This document shows positions 11,282-24,400 of a DNA stretch of 64,000 bases, piece by piece (positions within the stretch are counted from its first letter, which is position 1; each line of letters begins with the position of its first letter). A program made the position numbers and the translations under genes. The stretch comes from Cyanophora paradoxa (Eukaryota; Glaucocystophyceae; Cyanophorales; Cyanophoraceae): assembly GCA_004431415.1 (NCBI GenBank), contig QPMI01000010.1, positions 372,001-436,000 on the forward strand, written 5' to 3'. The notes under the pieces were generated by a model that ran no database searches, was not told where the DNA came from, and was given only the letters and a program-made list of their open reading frames with translations.

Positions 11282-14200
11282 ATGCATGCCATATGCATGA
11301 TGCACCAGCTAGCGGGTGCACGTGCACGTGCAGCGGCGGTTAACGTTCCAGTCGGTCTCCTTCTAACGTGCTTCTGTGCGTTCACGCGTACGAGATCGAT
11401 ATCGATCGGCCGCACGTGCACGTGCACGACCGTCGCGCCGTGCGCAAGCGCATTGACTCCGGCCGGCGCAGACCTAGGCCTTCAGCTTGCAATTGCACAG
11501 GCACAGGCACAGCTCACAACGCCCCCGGGCAGCCCGGACTCTCTCCTAGCAGGCGCGAGCGCGTTCTGTGTCGGCGAGCGGTACGACACGACCCTCCCCA
11601 CCCGAACCTCGACGGATGGTTCGCCCCCCCGGCCCTCCCCCACCGGCCCCTCCCCCCCCCTTCCCCCCACGGCCCCCTCCCCCCCCCCCTCCCGCCCCCC
11701 CCTCCGCGCCCGCTGCCCGCTCAGTGTCGGTCGCAGGCCAGGGAACGAACGCACGGTTTACCGGAGTTCGCAGTGAGCCCGGCTTCCCTCTTTTCCTCGG
11801 CCCCCTGCTCCGGGTCTCTTACAGCCGTTGTTCGCAGGTATCCACTACAATAACTACGACGGTAGCTCCTTTCCCGGTGCAGCCTCCGCGGCCGATGCTT
11901 GCCAGACGCCCCACGCGCCCTCAGGGTATCTGTATGCCGGGGTTCGAAACGGCATCTTCCGCATCGACTCGACGTGCCCTGTACCCCTCCCGCCCCGCTG
12001 TACCCCCTCGAAGGGCTCGCGCCCGCGCAGGTGCACGGCGACGCTTATCGTTGGATCCTACGCGGGCGTCAGTCTGAGCGGATCCGGCGGTGAGATCCGA
12101 CCGCCCCGGCCCGTACCCCCATCACGAAGCTGCGAACTCCCCCCTGATCCCCGCAGTCTTCGGCGTGGATGGGCTGGGCACCCTCGCCACGTTCGGGTAC
12201 CCCCTTTTCTTTTTTCTCGCGGAGAAGTACCCTGAAGATGATGTAGTCCGCCTACCCCGTCAGGGACGTCTACGCACTGGCCGCCGCCCCTGGTACCCCC
12301 CTCACCCCTTTCCCCGAGCACCCCCTCTCTCTCTATCATCTCGCCCTCCGCTTTGATCCCGGTACCCCAGGGAACGTGCTGTACGCTGTGGACAGGGGCT
12401 CTACCCAGTCGGCGATCCGGCGGGTAGACCTGAGTAGTCTGGTCGTCTCGACCGTGCTGCTCCAGCCCACCAGGCGAGCCGCAGTCCGCATTATCTCCCC
12501 CACATCGTACCCCTCCGAACGCCCTCCACAGCATGCAGACGCTAGCGTACTCCCCCTTGGACGGGCGCCTGTACTGGGCGCTGGCGGTCTTCTCGGGGGG
12601 TGCGAGGGGCAACGTGACGTCCTGCCTCCCCGACGGTCCGTTCCCGTATCCCCCCCTCCCGCTTCTTACCAGGCTCACCTGATTCTCTGGCGATCGGCGC
12701 AGGGACCGACGTGAGGGTCGCGGCGCTCATTCCACCCAGCATGATCCCAGCGGTGGGTAGCGGCGTCTCCGCGGATGACGCCGTACCCGTCCTCTACGTC
12801 TCTGCCTCCTCGGGCACATCCGGATCGCTGTACAAGGTGCGGGGGTACCGGAGGCTCAGAGAAGGGGTACGCTTGACCGTCGGCCAGATCGATGTTAGCG
12901 ACCAAACTCTGTGGCCCGTGGAGGCCGCGACGTTAGCCGCGTTCACGGGTACCACTTTTGGTCTCCAGGGCGCCGCCCCGTTCTCTTCCCCCGGGTACGC
13001 AAGTTCCGTACCCCGGCCCTCTCTTGGGACGCTCACAATCAGACGCCCGCTTTCAATTTAAGCCTGTTCCGCCTGCATGTTCCAATTAATATAAGCTCAA
13101 ACTTACGCTTCAGCTTTAAGCTTTTCAATTAAGCTTTAATTTCAACGCAGACTGTTCCGCCTCTTCTTCCAGGCGTGGGGTCCCACTTCGTCCATCCTGG
13201 CCGTCGATTCGGCGGGAGTACTGGTCAGCGGCGAGGAAATCGCCCCTCCCCCAATGTAATACCCCCCTGCCTTCACCCCGCCCTGTACGTACCCCCGATC
13301 GCCTCTCATCCGCGTAGCCCGGCGGGTGGGGTCGCTTCGCCGTTCCGAGAGGCTATTTACGGAATCTCTCCCGTCCGGAACCGACCCGACATCGTCTTCT
13401 ACGCCTCCTGGGACCAGGTTCGATTCCCGGATGCGCCGCTTCGCTCTCCGGGGGTGAGAATTACCGTACCCCCGCAGTACCGGATTTACGTGCACAAGGC
13501 CCTCGCCACGCCCCCTCCGACCCCCAGTCCGTCCCCCTCGAGTTCTCCCTCCCCCAGCCCCTCTCTCTTGGCGACTCCCAGCCCCCCGCCATCGCCGATC
13601 GCGACCCCTGCCCCCGGAACCTCCCTTCTCGACCTGGCCTCGGTATCCCCCCTCGCCGGCGCCGCCGCGAACGGATCGGTCATCCTTCCCGTACCCTTCG
13701 TCGCCCTCGGCGTGTCCCCCTCAATCGGTCCGAACCCGTACCCCCTCCTTCCCCCCCCTCAGCCCCTCATGATCATACCCCTACCCCCCGCAGCCTCCGC
13801 CCCCGCCGGCCAGTACGTCTTCACATGGTCTCAGGACGCCGGGGCGCCTGTACCCCCCTCCGCCCTCTCCGGCGCCTCTACCCCCGTCCTGAACGTCTCC
13901 GGCGAGGCCCTCGCACCAGGGGGCTACACCTTTACCCTGACGGTTTTCGAGCCGGCCGCGGGGCGCGCCCGCTCCTTCCCCTCCGCCCTTTCAGTGTCCA
14001 TCGCGCCCAGTGCGTTGTACCCCCGCCCCCCTCCCTTTCCTCCCCGTTCTCCCCACGCTCCAACGCTCATGATTCTTTTGCAGTACCCCTGCGGATCCCG
14101 AACGGCGCCGTCGTCACCATCTCCCTCTCGGTCAACGTCGACGTGGACGTGGGCGTTGGAGTGGCCGCTGCGGGGGCGGCCGCTTCTGCTTCGCCTTCGA

Positions 14201-17200
14201 CGCCGGCGCTGCGCCCCGGGCAGACCGTCCCCTTCGAGATCGCGGGGCTGCCCGACCTCTCCCCCTACAGCGCCGTCGCGCCCTTCGTCTTCCGGTTCGA
14301 TTCCCGGCAGATCTCAGACCCCTTCATCCTTCACTTTTCATGTCATCAGTCGACGTCTTTCTTACGCACATGCACTCGCTCAGATACACCGCCGGACTCT
14401 ACCGCGCCTCGTCCAACTCTTACGTCGCGGTCCGTCTTCTCGCTATCGATATCATTCGTACCCCGAGCTCTCTTCTCCCCCTGAAGGCCCCTGGCCCCTC
14501 AGAACGTGACGGTCCTCGCTGGGACGCTGCCCCGGAACGGGCGGGCGGGCCTCGTGCTCCCGGGCGCCTCCGCCGTCCCGCAGACCGACGACCTCTTCTA
14601 CATACGCCTAGAGGTGAGCACGACATCGCAGCGCTCAATTATAAGCTCGCTTCGCGATCGGGAGCCGATGGACGGCCGGGCGGGTCGCTGACGCGCGCGG
14701 TCCGCGCCGCAGCTGCGGGGGAGGGACGACGTCGTCTCCGTCCTCCTCGCTCGAGCCCGGAGCCGCCGCTCCGCCCTGCAGCTGCAGGCCCCCGCGGTCC
14801 GCCTCATTCTTCTCTAAATATATATATGTATCCGATGCTTCTTCTCGACTGAAAGAGCGGGCGGGCCGCGTGCGCAGCCCGCCGGCTTCGCCTCCGTGAT
14901 CGCGTCGGGCCAGAGCGGCCGGTTCCGCCTCCTCACCTTCAAGGGCGGTGAGTCGGCCAGCCTCTTTTCCATCGAGTCGTGATCACTCAGTGAGCCTTCG
15001 ACATCGCTGATCGCGGGCCTCGCGCCGCTCCTCCTCCCCCTACCCCCTTCCCCCTCCGCCCCCCCCCCCCCCCCCCCTCCGGATCCGTTCGCCCCTCGCG
15101 AATCCGAAGACTCGACCCGCGCCGAGCAGGCTGGGCTCAGCATCACTATCTTCAGCGGTGCGTCGTCAGCGCCCTCTCCGCCTCGCTCGTGCTGGAGATC
15201 TAGGTCTAGAGCCCAGGCCTTTCTTTTTCGTCGCAGCGGTCTCCGTGGGCCTCTCCGTCCTCGCGGACGCGGCGACGGCCCTCGCCGGCGCCGGCGTCGG
15301 CCCCTTTGGGTTCGGCCCCGGGTACGGTTTCGGCGCGGGCGCGGGCGCGGCGGGCGCGGCGGGAGCGGCCTCGGGATCGGGATCGGGGGCCCTAGGCCTA
15401 GGCCTAGGCGCAGGCCTGGGCCCCGGGGCCGGATCGGCGGCCGCGGCCGCCGTCGCCTCTTGCGCGCTCGTCCTCCCCAGGGCGAGCCCCCCTTTCTCCC
15501 GCCTCGCCCGTGATTCGAACTGAAGCTTCTCGGAACTTCGGAGCAGTTTGGGGTCGGCGCCCGTCTCGCCGTCAGCAGCGCCCAGTTCACCTGTGAGCCC
15601 CACCCCTGCGCCTTCCACCCCCCCCTTTGCGTTGTTCTTAATTGGATCTTACCCCGCCTTTGCGTTGTTCTTAATTTGATCTCGCCCGCGCAGACTTCTC
15701 GGCGTTCTACGGGGGCCAGCGGACGGCGTACGGCAACATGTCCGCCTCCCTCGAGTGGGCTAATCTCTACTTCCGCCGTGCGCCGCGACCCGAACATTAA
15801 AGCTATAGCCCAAATAGTTTTTAATGAAACTTTCTTAGGAGCCCTAACGATCCGAAACGAGGCTCTGCGCCGGCCTTCCTAGAAAACGTTCCTAGAAATA
15901 TTACAATTAATCCTATCTCACCTTTGACCCGTCCCGAATTCGGACCCACGCCCGCGCGCATGCGCAGTGCCGTGGGGCAGCAGCTGGGCGACGGGGCGCT
16001 CCCCCGTCCGGCGGCGAGCCGCACTCGAGCTCACCGAAATCAGGCGAGCCCCTTCAGAATCCCCCCCCCCCCCCCCCCCCCCCCCGCTGTTTTCTTCATC
16101 TGACTCGAATTCGACCGGTACCCCGCAGCTCGAGGGAGGGGGCGGACTCGCCGAGCGAGCGCTTCAAGGAGAGCGCCTTCTGGAGCGGCGTCGCCCTCGC
16201 CGGGGTACGTGCGCGCGACTCGCGCGATTTAAAATTAGAATGAGATACGGGCCTCGCACTGCGGCACTTGCCGCCGTCCACACGGCCCTCCCTCTCTCTC
16301 TCTTCTTCCTGCGGATTCCCGCCCTCGATCTAAAGTCTAAAGTCTAGGTCAGCGGCCTCGCCCTCGCCGGGGTCCGCGCGGCTTGAGCTCGCGAGATTCA
16401 AAATTTAAATAATATGCGGGCAGCGCGGCCCCTTCAATAAATTTAAATCGTGATATCGATCAATCTGGATCCGCCCTTTTGATGGATCAGCCCACCCCCT
16501 TCCCCCCCCCCGCCCCCCTTCCCCCCCCCCCTTGGCGCCCCTTCCGAAACCCCGCCTCCTCCCTCCGCGCCGGCCTCTGACTGGCCCGGCCCGGCAGGCG
16601 GCGGTGCTGCAGCTGGGGGGGTACGCGCTGTGGGACTGGAGCGGCCTCGCCCCCCGGCTGCCCCTCGTCGGCAAGAAGGTGCCGCCCGCCGACGCCGCAG
16701 ACTATAGCTACAATCTACACACAGCTTCAAGCTTATAGTTATAATAATCTATTATAGTCTATAGCTACAATCTATCTATCGGCCCCCGTAATCGTCGGTC
16801 TCAGGTCGAGGCGAAGCCGGTCGTGCTGCGGGCGCCCCGCCTGCAGGTCCTCGTCGCGAGCACCGCCCTCCAGGGTGATCCCCGCCCGGGGCGGGAGGGG
16901 GCGGGGCGGGGCGGGGCGGAAGTATAAGGGGCCTAGGGCTCGAGATTTAGCGCAGGCTTATATATTCTCGGAGTCCCAACGTGCTGACATTCCCGCTCAC
17001 CGCGGGGGCCTGCAGGCTTCCTGGTGGCGGCGGTGGCGACGGCGTACCTGCGCGGCAACTCGTCCGACGCCGCCGCCGCCGCCTCGTGCGCCCCTCCCGC
17101 CGCTCCCCTCCTTATTATTGAACATAGATCTCAGATTGAACTTAGATCTCAGATCGTATCCATGCCAGTAGCTATAGGATCTAGATCTGGTCCAGTGAGA

Positions 17201-20200
17201 TTTGCGCCCCCGTCGACGTCCCTTCAAGGCTTGACTGATCATGAGTACAGCTGCCTGTGCTTCTATCACAGCAATATTTCCGATAATCGATTTACTCAAC
17301 TTCTTAGACTTGCTCTAGTCTACATTTACGATTTCTATAGTCTAGATCTAGACTTGCTTATCTTAACCTTAATTGCCGTCCGCACTTCGAATTCCACCCC
17401 TTCTGCCTAACCGGAAGCCGGAACTTCGGGAAGGGCCGCGGTGGGGGCGCTCGCGCTCGGCGGCATGATCGCCATCACGCAGTGCGCCTTCGAATTCACC
17501 TCTCATTCGAACTCGAACTCGAATTCGAATCCGAGTTCGAATTCCCGCAGCGTCCTCTTCATCGAGCGAGCGGTCGTCTTCGAGCGCATTCCGGTAATCA
17601 CAATCATGAGCTCGAATTTAATTCAATTTAATTCGAGCCTGGCGGGCGGGCTCCTAGGAGCCCTCCTTCTCGGAGCGAGTGCGGGAGGCGCTGGAGCGGC
17701 GCCGGCGCGCGGCGCCGCGATACGCGGCCGGGGCGCCGGCGCCGGCGTCCGCCCCGCACGCGTGGCGAGGGGCCAAGCTCATAGAGGAGCCAGCGACCTC
17801 AGACCGGCGCGGGGACCGAGATCGCAGCACGCTCTTCCCCACCGCCGCCGACTCGACGCGGTGCGCGCATGGCGTCAACGTTGACGCTGTTGCCGCTGCC
17901 AATCCAACATTAACGTTAACGCTCGCAGGGTCGTGGTGGCGGTCGACGACGTCGACGTCTACCCCTCCGCGCCGCCCGCCGTCCAGCACCGGTACCCCCG
18001 CGAGATCGAATCGGACGGGCCGAAGGGAACGCCCCCGCCCCCGCCCGGGCCCGGGCCGGACTGCCTGGACCGCGCCCGGGCCCACATCGTCGCGGCCTGG
18101 GGCTGGCTCTCCGCCGTCGAAGGCCGCTGGATGGTGCGCGCGGGAGACGAGCTTTGGGGCGTGATCGATTGCTAGCTCGGAGGATAAGTCGGAGGCAAAG
18201 GGGGGGGGGGGGGGGGGGGGGGGGGAAGGGGGGGGCCAGCTTTGAGCTTTGAGCTTTCTGGCTCTCCGCCGTCGAGGGGACCTGGATGGGCGCCGTCGGT
18301 CCGTGTCGGCGCGCGCCGCGCGCTCTCCGGGACGGCTAGAGGGGACACCGCCCGCCTCGGCGGGCACGCCTAGCGCTCTCCACTGCCCCTTCACCTTAAA
18401 TCTCGTCGAGGGTACCTGGATGGTGCGCGCGGGAAACGGGCTCGCGATCGATCGCTGCCGAACATCCGAAAATGCTTTCGAGACGCAAACCCTCCGCGCT
18501 CCACCTCCCATTCCCGGGCCCCTACCCCCGCCGCGCCACCCCATCCCCCTGCCCTCCCCTTCCTTCCCTTCGCTTCCGCTTCCACTTGTGCTTAGCTCTT
18601 GCTCGATCGTGAGCCTAGCGCAAAAGCTGACGCTGATGGCCGCCCACCCGGGCAGGTGAACGTTCCCCCTGAGCTGCGGGGCGAGCGGCGCCCTCCCTTC
18701 TTCTCCCGCCACACCTTCCACGTCGCGTTCTCCTCCCTCTTCGCCGAATACGTGAGCTCATCGATTCGAAGCTCAAGATACCTGAATAAAATAATTTATA
18801 ACGCCTTTCTGTGTATACACAGAGACACGGAGGCCTCGGGTTCCTGTTCGCATTCTGGGACAGCCTTCTCAAGAATGTCAGGCTTTTAATTTCGAATTCA
18901 ATCGGTCGCTCTAGCTGTAGAATGTATCTGACCAGACTGTGAATGTGGCTGCGCGCGCAGATATTCACCGCAATTGTCATAGGCGTCATGAGTGCGCATG
19001 CATGGGCCTGCGCTCCGGAAGCTCGGACCCGCCCCCTCGACCCGCACCGATCCGGCCCGCCCCGCGCGCAGCGTCCGAAGAGAGCGGGTCGGCCCTGGCG
19101 GCGGGCCAGGTTCTCCCCCCTTCTCTCTCGAACATTCCAGCCCTCCTATATATAAACTTTCCTAAGAAAATATCCTCTCGCGGGAATTTTTACCTAGAAA
19201 GGCCCTGGCGGCGGGCCAGGTTCTTAAGCTTCTCCCCCTTCTCTCTCGAATATCCCGACCCTCCCCGCCGCGCCCTTACGGCGCGCGCGCAGACGGCCGC
19301 GGCGCTGGCGATCATCGGCCTCGAGAACGCGTGGATCCTCCTCGGGCGGCCCCTTCGGTGCGCGAAATTAAAGGATCCAGCGGCCTTCGTTTAATTTGGA
19401 GGCCCTGGCCGGCGCCCGACCTGGCCTGATCTGGTGGGCGGGCGGGCCGGGGGGCAGGGAGCGTGGCAGCAACCTGGTGCTCTTCCTCCTGAACGCCGCC
19501 GACATCTCCATCATCGCCCTCCTCCGTCGCGTGCGTCCTCCCCCCCCCTCCCACCCCCCACCGCCCCCCCCGCCCCCCGCACCTCCTCCTCCTCCGTCTC
19601 TGGCGCCCTGGCGCCCTCCCCCCTTCTTCCCTCAAATAAGACATTTTGATTTGATTTCCCAATGCGACGTGGACGGACGCCCGCCTCCCCGCCCCCCCCC
19701 CCCCCCCCCCTCCCCCCCCTCTTGTGCAGGCGTCGCCTTCAATTTACTTTCAGTTCACTTTCAATTCACTATTATTCACGCTTCCTGCACAGGCGTCGCT
19801 GCTCTCGGCGGAGGAAGCTGAGGCCTCCAGCCTCGTCGACGCAGCCGTCGGTGCCGCCCGCCCACGCCCCTCCCCGCCCCGCCCCCGGCCCCCCGGGCCC
19901 TCCGCCTCCTCCTCCTCCTCCTCCCCGCCGCCGCCGCCGCCGCCTTAAGCTTGAATTTAAGGCTGGGCTTCTCTCTCTCTCTCCTGACCTCCCAGGCTGA
20001 CGTCGACCGCCCGGGGCGCCCCGGCAGCGGTGAACTTCGCAAAGAGCGCCTTCGTGCTCCTCGTGCAGCTTGTCGCCTCCTGGTCGACCCTCGCGGTCCG
20101 CGCGCCACTGCGTAATTAAAGTCGCCGCTGGGCTTCTAGGTTATAACTACTTCGCTTCGTTTCTGTATAGCCGCCACTATGTAATTAAATTCGTCACTGG

Positions 20201-20860
20201 GCTCCTAGTTTATGATTACTTTGCTTTGTTTCTGTAGCTGTAGAGTTTGGCTCTCATGATCATGCTTCTGTGCACGCGCAGGCTCTGTCCCGCAAGGCGG
20301 CGGTGCTCTTGCGGCTGCGGCGGCGGTCGACCTCCGAGTCCCGCCCTGAGCTCCGCGGGGCCGATCGCGATCTCGATCGCGAGGCGGCCGAGTGGGGACC
20401 GCGGAAGCGCGCCCCGATGTCGATATCGATGCCGCCACCGCTTGCTCTCGCTCACGATCGTGAGGATCTGCGATCCCGACCACGGCGCGGCTCGGCCTCT
20501 CAGCCTCAGCCTCTGGCGCCGGAGCGGCGAACTCGATCCTCGGCGGGCCCGAAGGCGCCGGCGGGCCCGCGGCCGGGCGGCGCGGCAGAGGATCCGAGGC
20601 CCGAGCCGAGCCCGAAGGGATTCGCGTCAGTCGCCGGCGCCGGCGCCGGCTCCGGCGCCGGTCGCGTGGGCGCGCGTGCGCCGTCTCCGGAGGTGGAGGA
20701 GGAGGCGGAGGCGCCCCGGCCCGCCCCGCCCTTCGGTTCCCCGGAGGAAGGCATAGGCCTAGGGAGGGCAGCGGTGGCGGAGCCTCCGGCCCCGCGCTGG
20801 GTGCGCGTGGTCGAGGACGGGTACGTCTCGAACATGGCCAGCCGCTTCTTCATCGTTTAA
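11282..20860 (+). CDS. Large surface protein, beta-propeller-like plus REJ/PKD-like
   Basis: A long chain of exons with consistent protein character. A start near 11282 gives a possible signal peptide (hydrophobic core VPVGLLLTCFCAF). Exons at 11.8-13.0 kb read like an NHL/YWTD propeller: YLYAGVRNGIFRIDS, VLYAVDRGSTQSAIRRVDL, LAYSPLDGRLYWALA, VLYVSASSGTSGSLYKV. A Ser/Pro stalk follows (PTPSPSPSSSPSPSPS, about 13515-13600). Next comes a REJ/PKD-like region: YVFTWSQDAG, LAPGGYTFTLTVFE (about 13915-13950), LRIPNGAVVTISLSVNV, QTVPFEIAGL. The 15-20 kb exons are Ala/Gly-rich or hydrophobic (HTFHVAFSSLFAEY, FAKSAFVLLVQLVASW), suggesting membrane segments. The stop after SNMASRFFIV is at about 20860. 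Domain assignment is by eye, and this could be more than one gene. Confidence 0.5.
16061..16085. repeat. 25-base poly(C) run
   Basis: An uninterrupted C homopolymer on the sense strand of the surrounding plus-strand gene. Similar runs occur at 15059-15077, 19692-19710 and 28941-28962. Confidence 0.9.
18100..18465 (+). repeat. Triplicated exon fragment (LSAVEG..WMVRAG)
   Basis: Three related pieces occur within 360 bp. The first, at about 18105-18175, encodes WLSAVEGRWMVRAGDELW. The second starts at about 18262 with CTCTCCGCCGTCGAGGGG, then ACCTGGATGG. The third, at about 18405-18460, encodes VEGTWMVRAGNGL. The first and second are separated by a 28-base G run (18200-18227). The pattern suggests local exon duplication with decay of some copies. 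Confidence 0.6.
19092..19225 (+). repeat. Duplicated GGCCCTGGCGGCGGGCCAGG segment
   Basis: The segment GGCCCTGGCGGCGGGCCAGG followed by TTCT occurs at about 19092-19115 and again at about 19200-19224. Each is followed by a similar CT-rich tract (CCCCTTCTCTCTCGAA). The copies flank a short AT-rich stretch. This looks like an exon-intron boundary duplication. Confidence 0.65.
20110..20240. repeat. Tandem pair of ~67-bp units
   Basis: The block beginning TAATTAAAGTCGCCGCTGGG and ending CTTCGTTTCTGTA is followed by a diverged second copy beginning TAATTAAATTCGTCACTGGG and ending TTTGTTTCTGTA. It lies in a presumed intron of the plus-strand gene. Confidence 0.7.
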
Positions 20861-21349
20861 CTTGTGTATATAATTAAATATTAGCAGTCACTCCAGCTGC
20901 GCATGTCGCGATTTAAGAAGGGGGTTTTGCCCCAACGTATACGTAGTCTTTCATCGATTCGAATTTCAAGTTATTCCGGCGCTCAGGCGGACAGGGGCTC
21001 GTTAAACAATCGTATGTAATTCAAGCATGTGATTACGAAATTGCCGGCGTATACGTATACGTAGATCGATATCGATATGTAAGGATACTAAGCATAGCTT
21101 GATCCGGGATCCGGATCCAACTGAATTCAGCCATAGGCGCCGGCCCCCGAATTAACACGTGCATTAAATATCAATACTCAATTTCTGACCACTGCACATG
21201 CCGATCCAAGAGCGGACGAACTCTTGGAGGCGGCGCTGCCAGTGCCGCCGTGCAGAAATTGTTGATTATAAGCCAGCGTTAACGTTCTATTATTATATAT
21301 ATATATAATGCCATCATTCTATCGTACATATGTTACGCAATTGTCAACA

Positions 21350-21420
21350 GAAGTAGGGCTGCAAAGTACTGAAATTTCCTTAGATTTAGGCTGCAAAGTA
21401 CTGAAATTTCCGTAATTACA
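21350..21420. repeat. Short tandem repeat GGCTGCAAAGTACTGAAATTTCC
   Basis: Two adjacent copies of a unit containing GCTGCAAAGTACTGAAATTT are separated by TTAGATTTA. They sit just beyond the 3' end of the minus-strand coiled-coil gene and may lie in its 3' untranslated region. Confidence 0.7.
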
Positions 21421-21435
21421 GAGATGCACATTATT

Positions 21436-24400
21436 TTAGGCGTTGTGCCCGAGCTCCCCGAGGCGAGCCTCGAGCCGCTCCTTCTCCGCCCGCAAGTCGA
21501 AGTAGGCGCGCTTGACGTTCTCGTACTTCTCCAGGGGGACCTGCGCGCGCGCGCGGCCGCCGATCACGAGCGGCCGCGGCGAGCTCGATGGTAATTTCTA
21601 TCGTGCTTGAATATAATAACTAGATCTAGATTCGCAAGCGCGCGAGCTTGCAGTTGAGCACCGTGCTCTCCCTCTGTTGGCCCTGCGCCCCGAGGAGCTG
21701 CATCTTTGCAGACGGGAAGGTGGGTCCGACGTTCATGATCAGCATTCATGATCATGCCATGATGATCCGAGCGCTCCCGTATATATATATACACACAATT
21801 ATAATTTTCTGGTCGCGCGCACCTGCAAGTCCAGTTCGTTTGCGCGCTGGCGCGCGGCGGCGGCCTCCTGCTCCGCCTGCCGCGGCCGAGAGGGTCAGGC
21901 GCGCGGGAGCCAAACATAAGAATTGTTTTCGAGCGTATTTTGGAGCGTATTTTCGCGCCGATCGCGAGCGCTTGCCACACAGAGCGGAGCCTTAGCGGAG
22001 CCTCTCCGAGGCTCCGGCATGCGCGCACCTCCCCGAGCCCCTCGGCCATTTGGGCTCCGCTCCGCTGCTTATAAAACCTTATAGGCCTTATAAGCCTTAT
22101 ATGCCTTATAAGCCTGCTTACAAAGTGCTCGCGCTCCCCCTAGGCTTCAACCCCAGGGGCGGGGCGGGGCGGTAGCGGCGGCGCGCACCTCCCCGAGCCG
22201 CTCGGCCATCTGGGCGACCACGGTCCCCGCCTCGAGCAGGAGACCCGCCTCCGCCTCCCGCCGCGTCGCTCCGGTTCCCGCGCCGGCTTCGTGTACGGCC
22301 CCCTCGACCTAGGTCGCACGCACGCGGGTCAGCCGCGACTATACATTATAAATCACGGTCTCAAATAAATCTAGAACGCTAGCTATAGCGAATTCGAATT
22401 CGAAACCGAATTTATAACCGCAGCTGGCAGGGCTGGCGGGGTGTAATCGAAAATTTGGCACCGCGAGTTTCAGCGCCTGCAGATTTAGAGCGCGCATGTG
22501 ATTAAAGCCGGTCGCATCGTCTGATCCGCCCGCAAAACTGCGCGAAATAATGTCTAGATCTGAACGGTTTTGAATCAACGTGGAAAATGAACTTTAATTT
22601 CAACTCACGCTGCTGTGTCTGTCTGCACATGTCTCGGCCGCGGCCGCAACAGCGCCCTGGCCCGGTCGAGAAACGCCGCGAAAGCCTCCTGCAATTTTGC
22701 GCTGGCTGATTCCGACGTCGACGGCTGAGATTGCCACTGGCCATGATCACGAGTCCCGCGGAGGGGGCTGACGGCGCCGGCGCTGGTGCGCTGGTGCTGC
22801 TCCGCCGGCGCCGGCCAGCTGCAGGAGCCGCCGGCCAGAGGCCAGGAAGGGACGCTGACCGTGGCGTCGCGATCGGCCAGGAAGCTCAGCTCCGAGCTCG
22901 CGATCGCGACCGCGTCCGGTGGACTGGCCACGGGCCCGACCGATGAAGAGCCGCTGGCCATGGCCGTGGCCGTGGCCGTGGCCGTGGCCGTGGCCGTGGC
23001 GTCGGCCAGGAAGCTCAAGTCCCGATCGCCCTCGCCCTCGAGCTCGCGATCGCCCTCGACCGCGAGCTCGAGCTCGGCCTGCAGCTGCCGCCGCGGGTCG
23101 GGGGAGCTCGCGCGCGCCACCGGCGAGCCGAGCGGCGACGCCGGTGCAGACGTAGGGCCGACGTCGACGAGCCTCGTACCCCGCGGGCTCGAGCTCCGGC
23201 CGACTTCGCTGCTGCGGCCGCGGCTGCGCCGCGGGCGCTTGCGGCTGCGGCTGCGGCTGCGGCTGGCTTCGCGACGCGCCGCTTCCCTCTCGGGACTCTG
23301 CCCTCGCGATCGCGATCGGATGCGAGGCGCTTCGGCGCGCGGGCTGGGGCTCTGCCCGGGCGCCGGCCGCGGGCTCCGCTCGCGTTCGATATCGCGGCCT
23401 CCTGCTTTTCGCCACCTGCCGCGCCGCATTATCAGGCGCTTCGAATTCTAATCATCAGCGCCGTCTACGTATACAACGGCCGGGCGTACTCTTCCTCCAC
23501 GCGAATCAGGCACTGGCGCGCGTCGCCGCTGAACCTGTACCAGGGGTCCTTCTGCAACGCATGCAAGAGCCGTTGGAGACCCGCGGCGGTCCGGTGATCG
23601 AGCATGATCATAAGCGCGGGGCGGACCTTTTCGTCGTACTCCCGCGTCATGCCTCGGCAGCGGTCCCCGCACACGTTGATCGAAATAAATCTGTCCTGTA
23701 CACGGATCGGGTGGGCAATCGTCATGATCAGCGGACGCCGACGTTGCGACAGCAAATCAAAGCGGCAGTGCTAGTACTAGTGGCCATTCGAGCACAGAAT
23801 TCGAAGAAATTCGAAATTAAATTAAAGAAGCAATTGCAAGAAGCACCCGGATCAGCTGGGCGGCGTCTTCTGCACGGCGGAAGAGGGCGACAGCCGCCCA
23901 ATGGACGTCGGCCGACGTCGACGTCCCCGCGAGCGCTAGCTGTCCCAATTGCAAGACCATTGCTTCGACAGCCTCGAGCGGGCCGTACCTGCGGGGCGGC
24001 CTCGCGATCGGTCGATTTATCATAGCATATAGAAGAGATTCGAAAATCGAATCTAGAGGATCGGAATCCGATCGCGAAAAGGAAGCTGAAGAGAAACGCG
24101 CGCCGCACCTCCTGCAGGCGAGTGCGATTTCGTGGCGGGACGGCCCAAGTGCGGCTTTCGCACTCGATCGCGAGTGCGGCAGCTCTTCGAGCCAAACCAG
24201 CCGCTTGCGAAAATCGACGTCGACGCGGTTCTCGGGGGCCCCGTGACCAAGAGCAGCAGCAGCCAAAGGCGCCGATATCGAATTCGAAGGCAGCGGTAGT
24301 TGGACACCCGAGCGGTCTCGAGGCCGGAAGGTGGCCTAATTAATCGCGAGCCGAGAGTGGGTCATGATCATGATCAGCTTGCGACTGAACATTGATCCCC

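Noticed and set aside
10788-11427. Several short overlapping open frames
   Set aside because: Palindromic sequence gives similar frames on both strands; no splice or protein signature.
13410-13440. Box-B-like GGTTCGATTCC at about 13419
   Set aside because: It lies in a presumed coding exon of the surface-protein gene (WDQVRFPDAP) and no box A is found at tRNA spacing.
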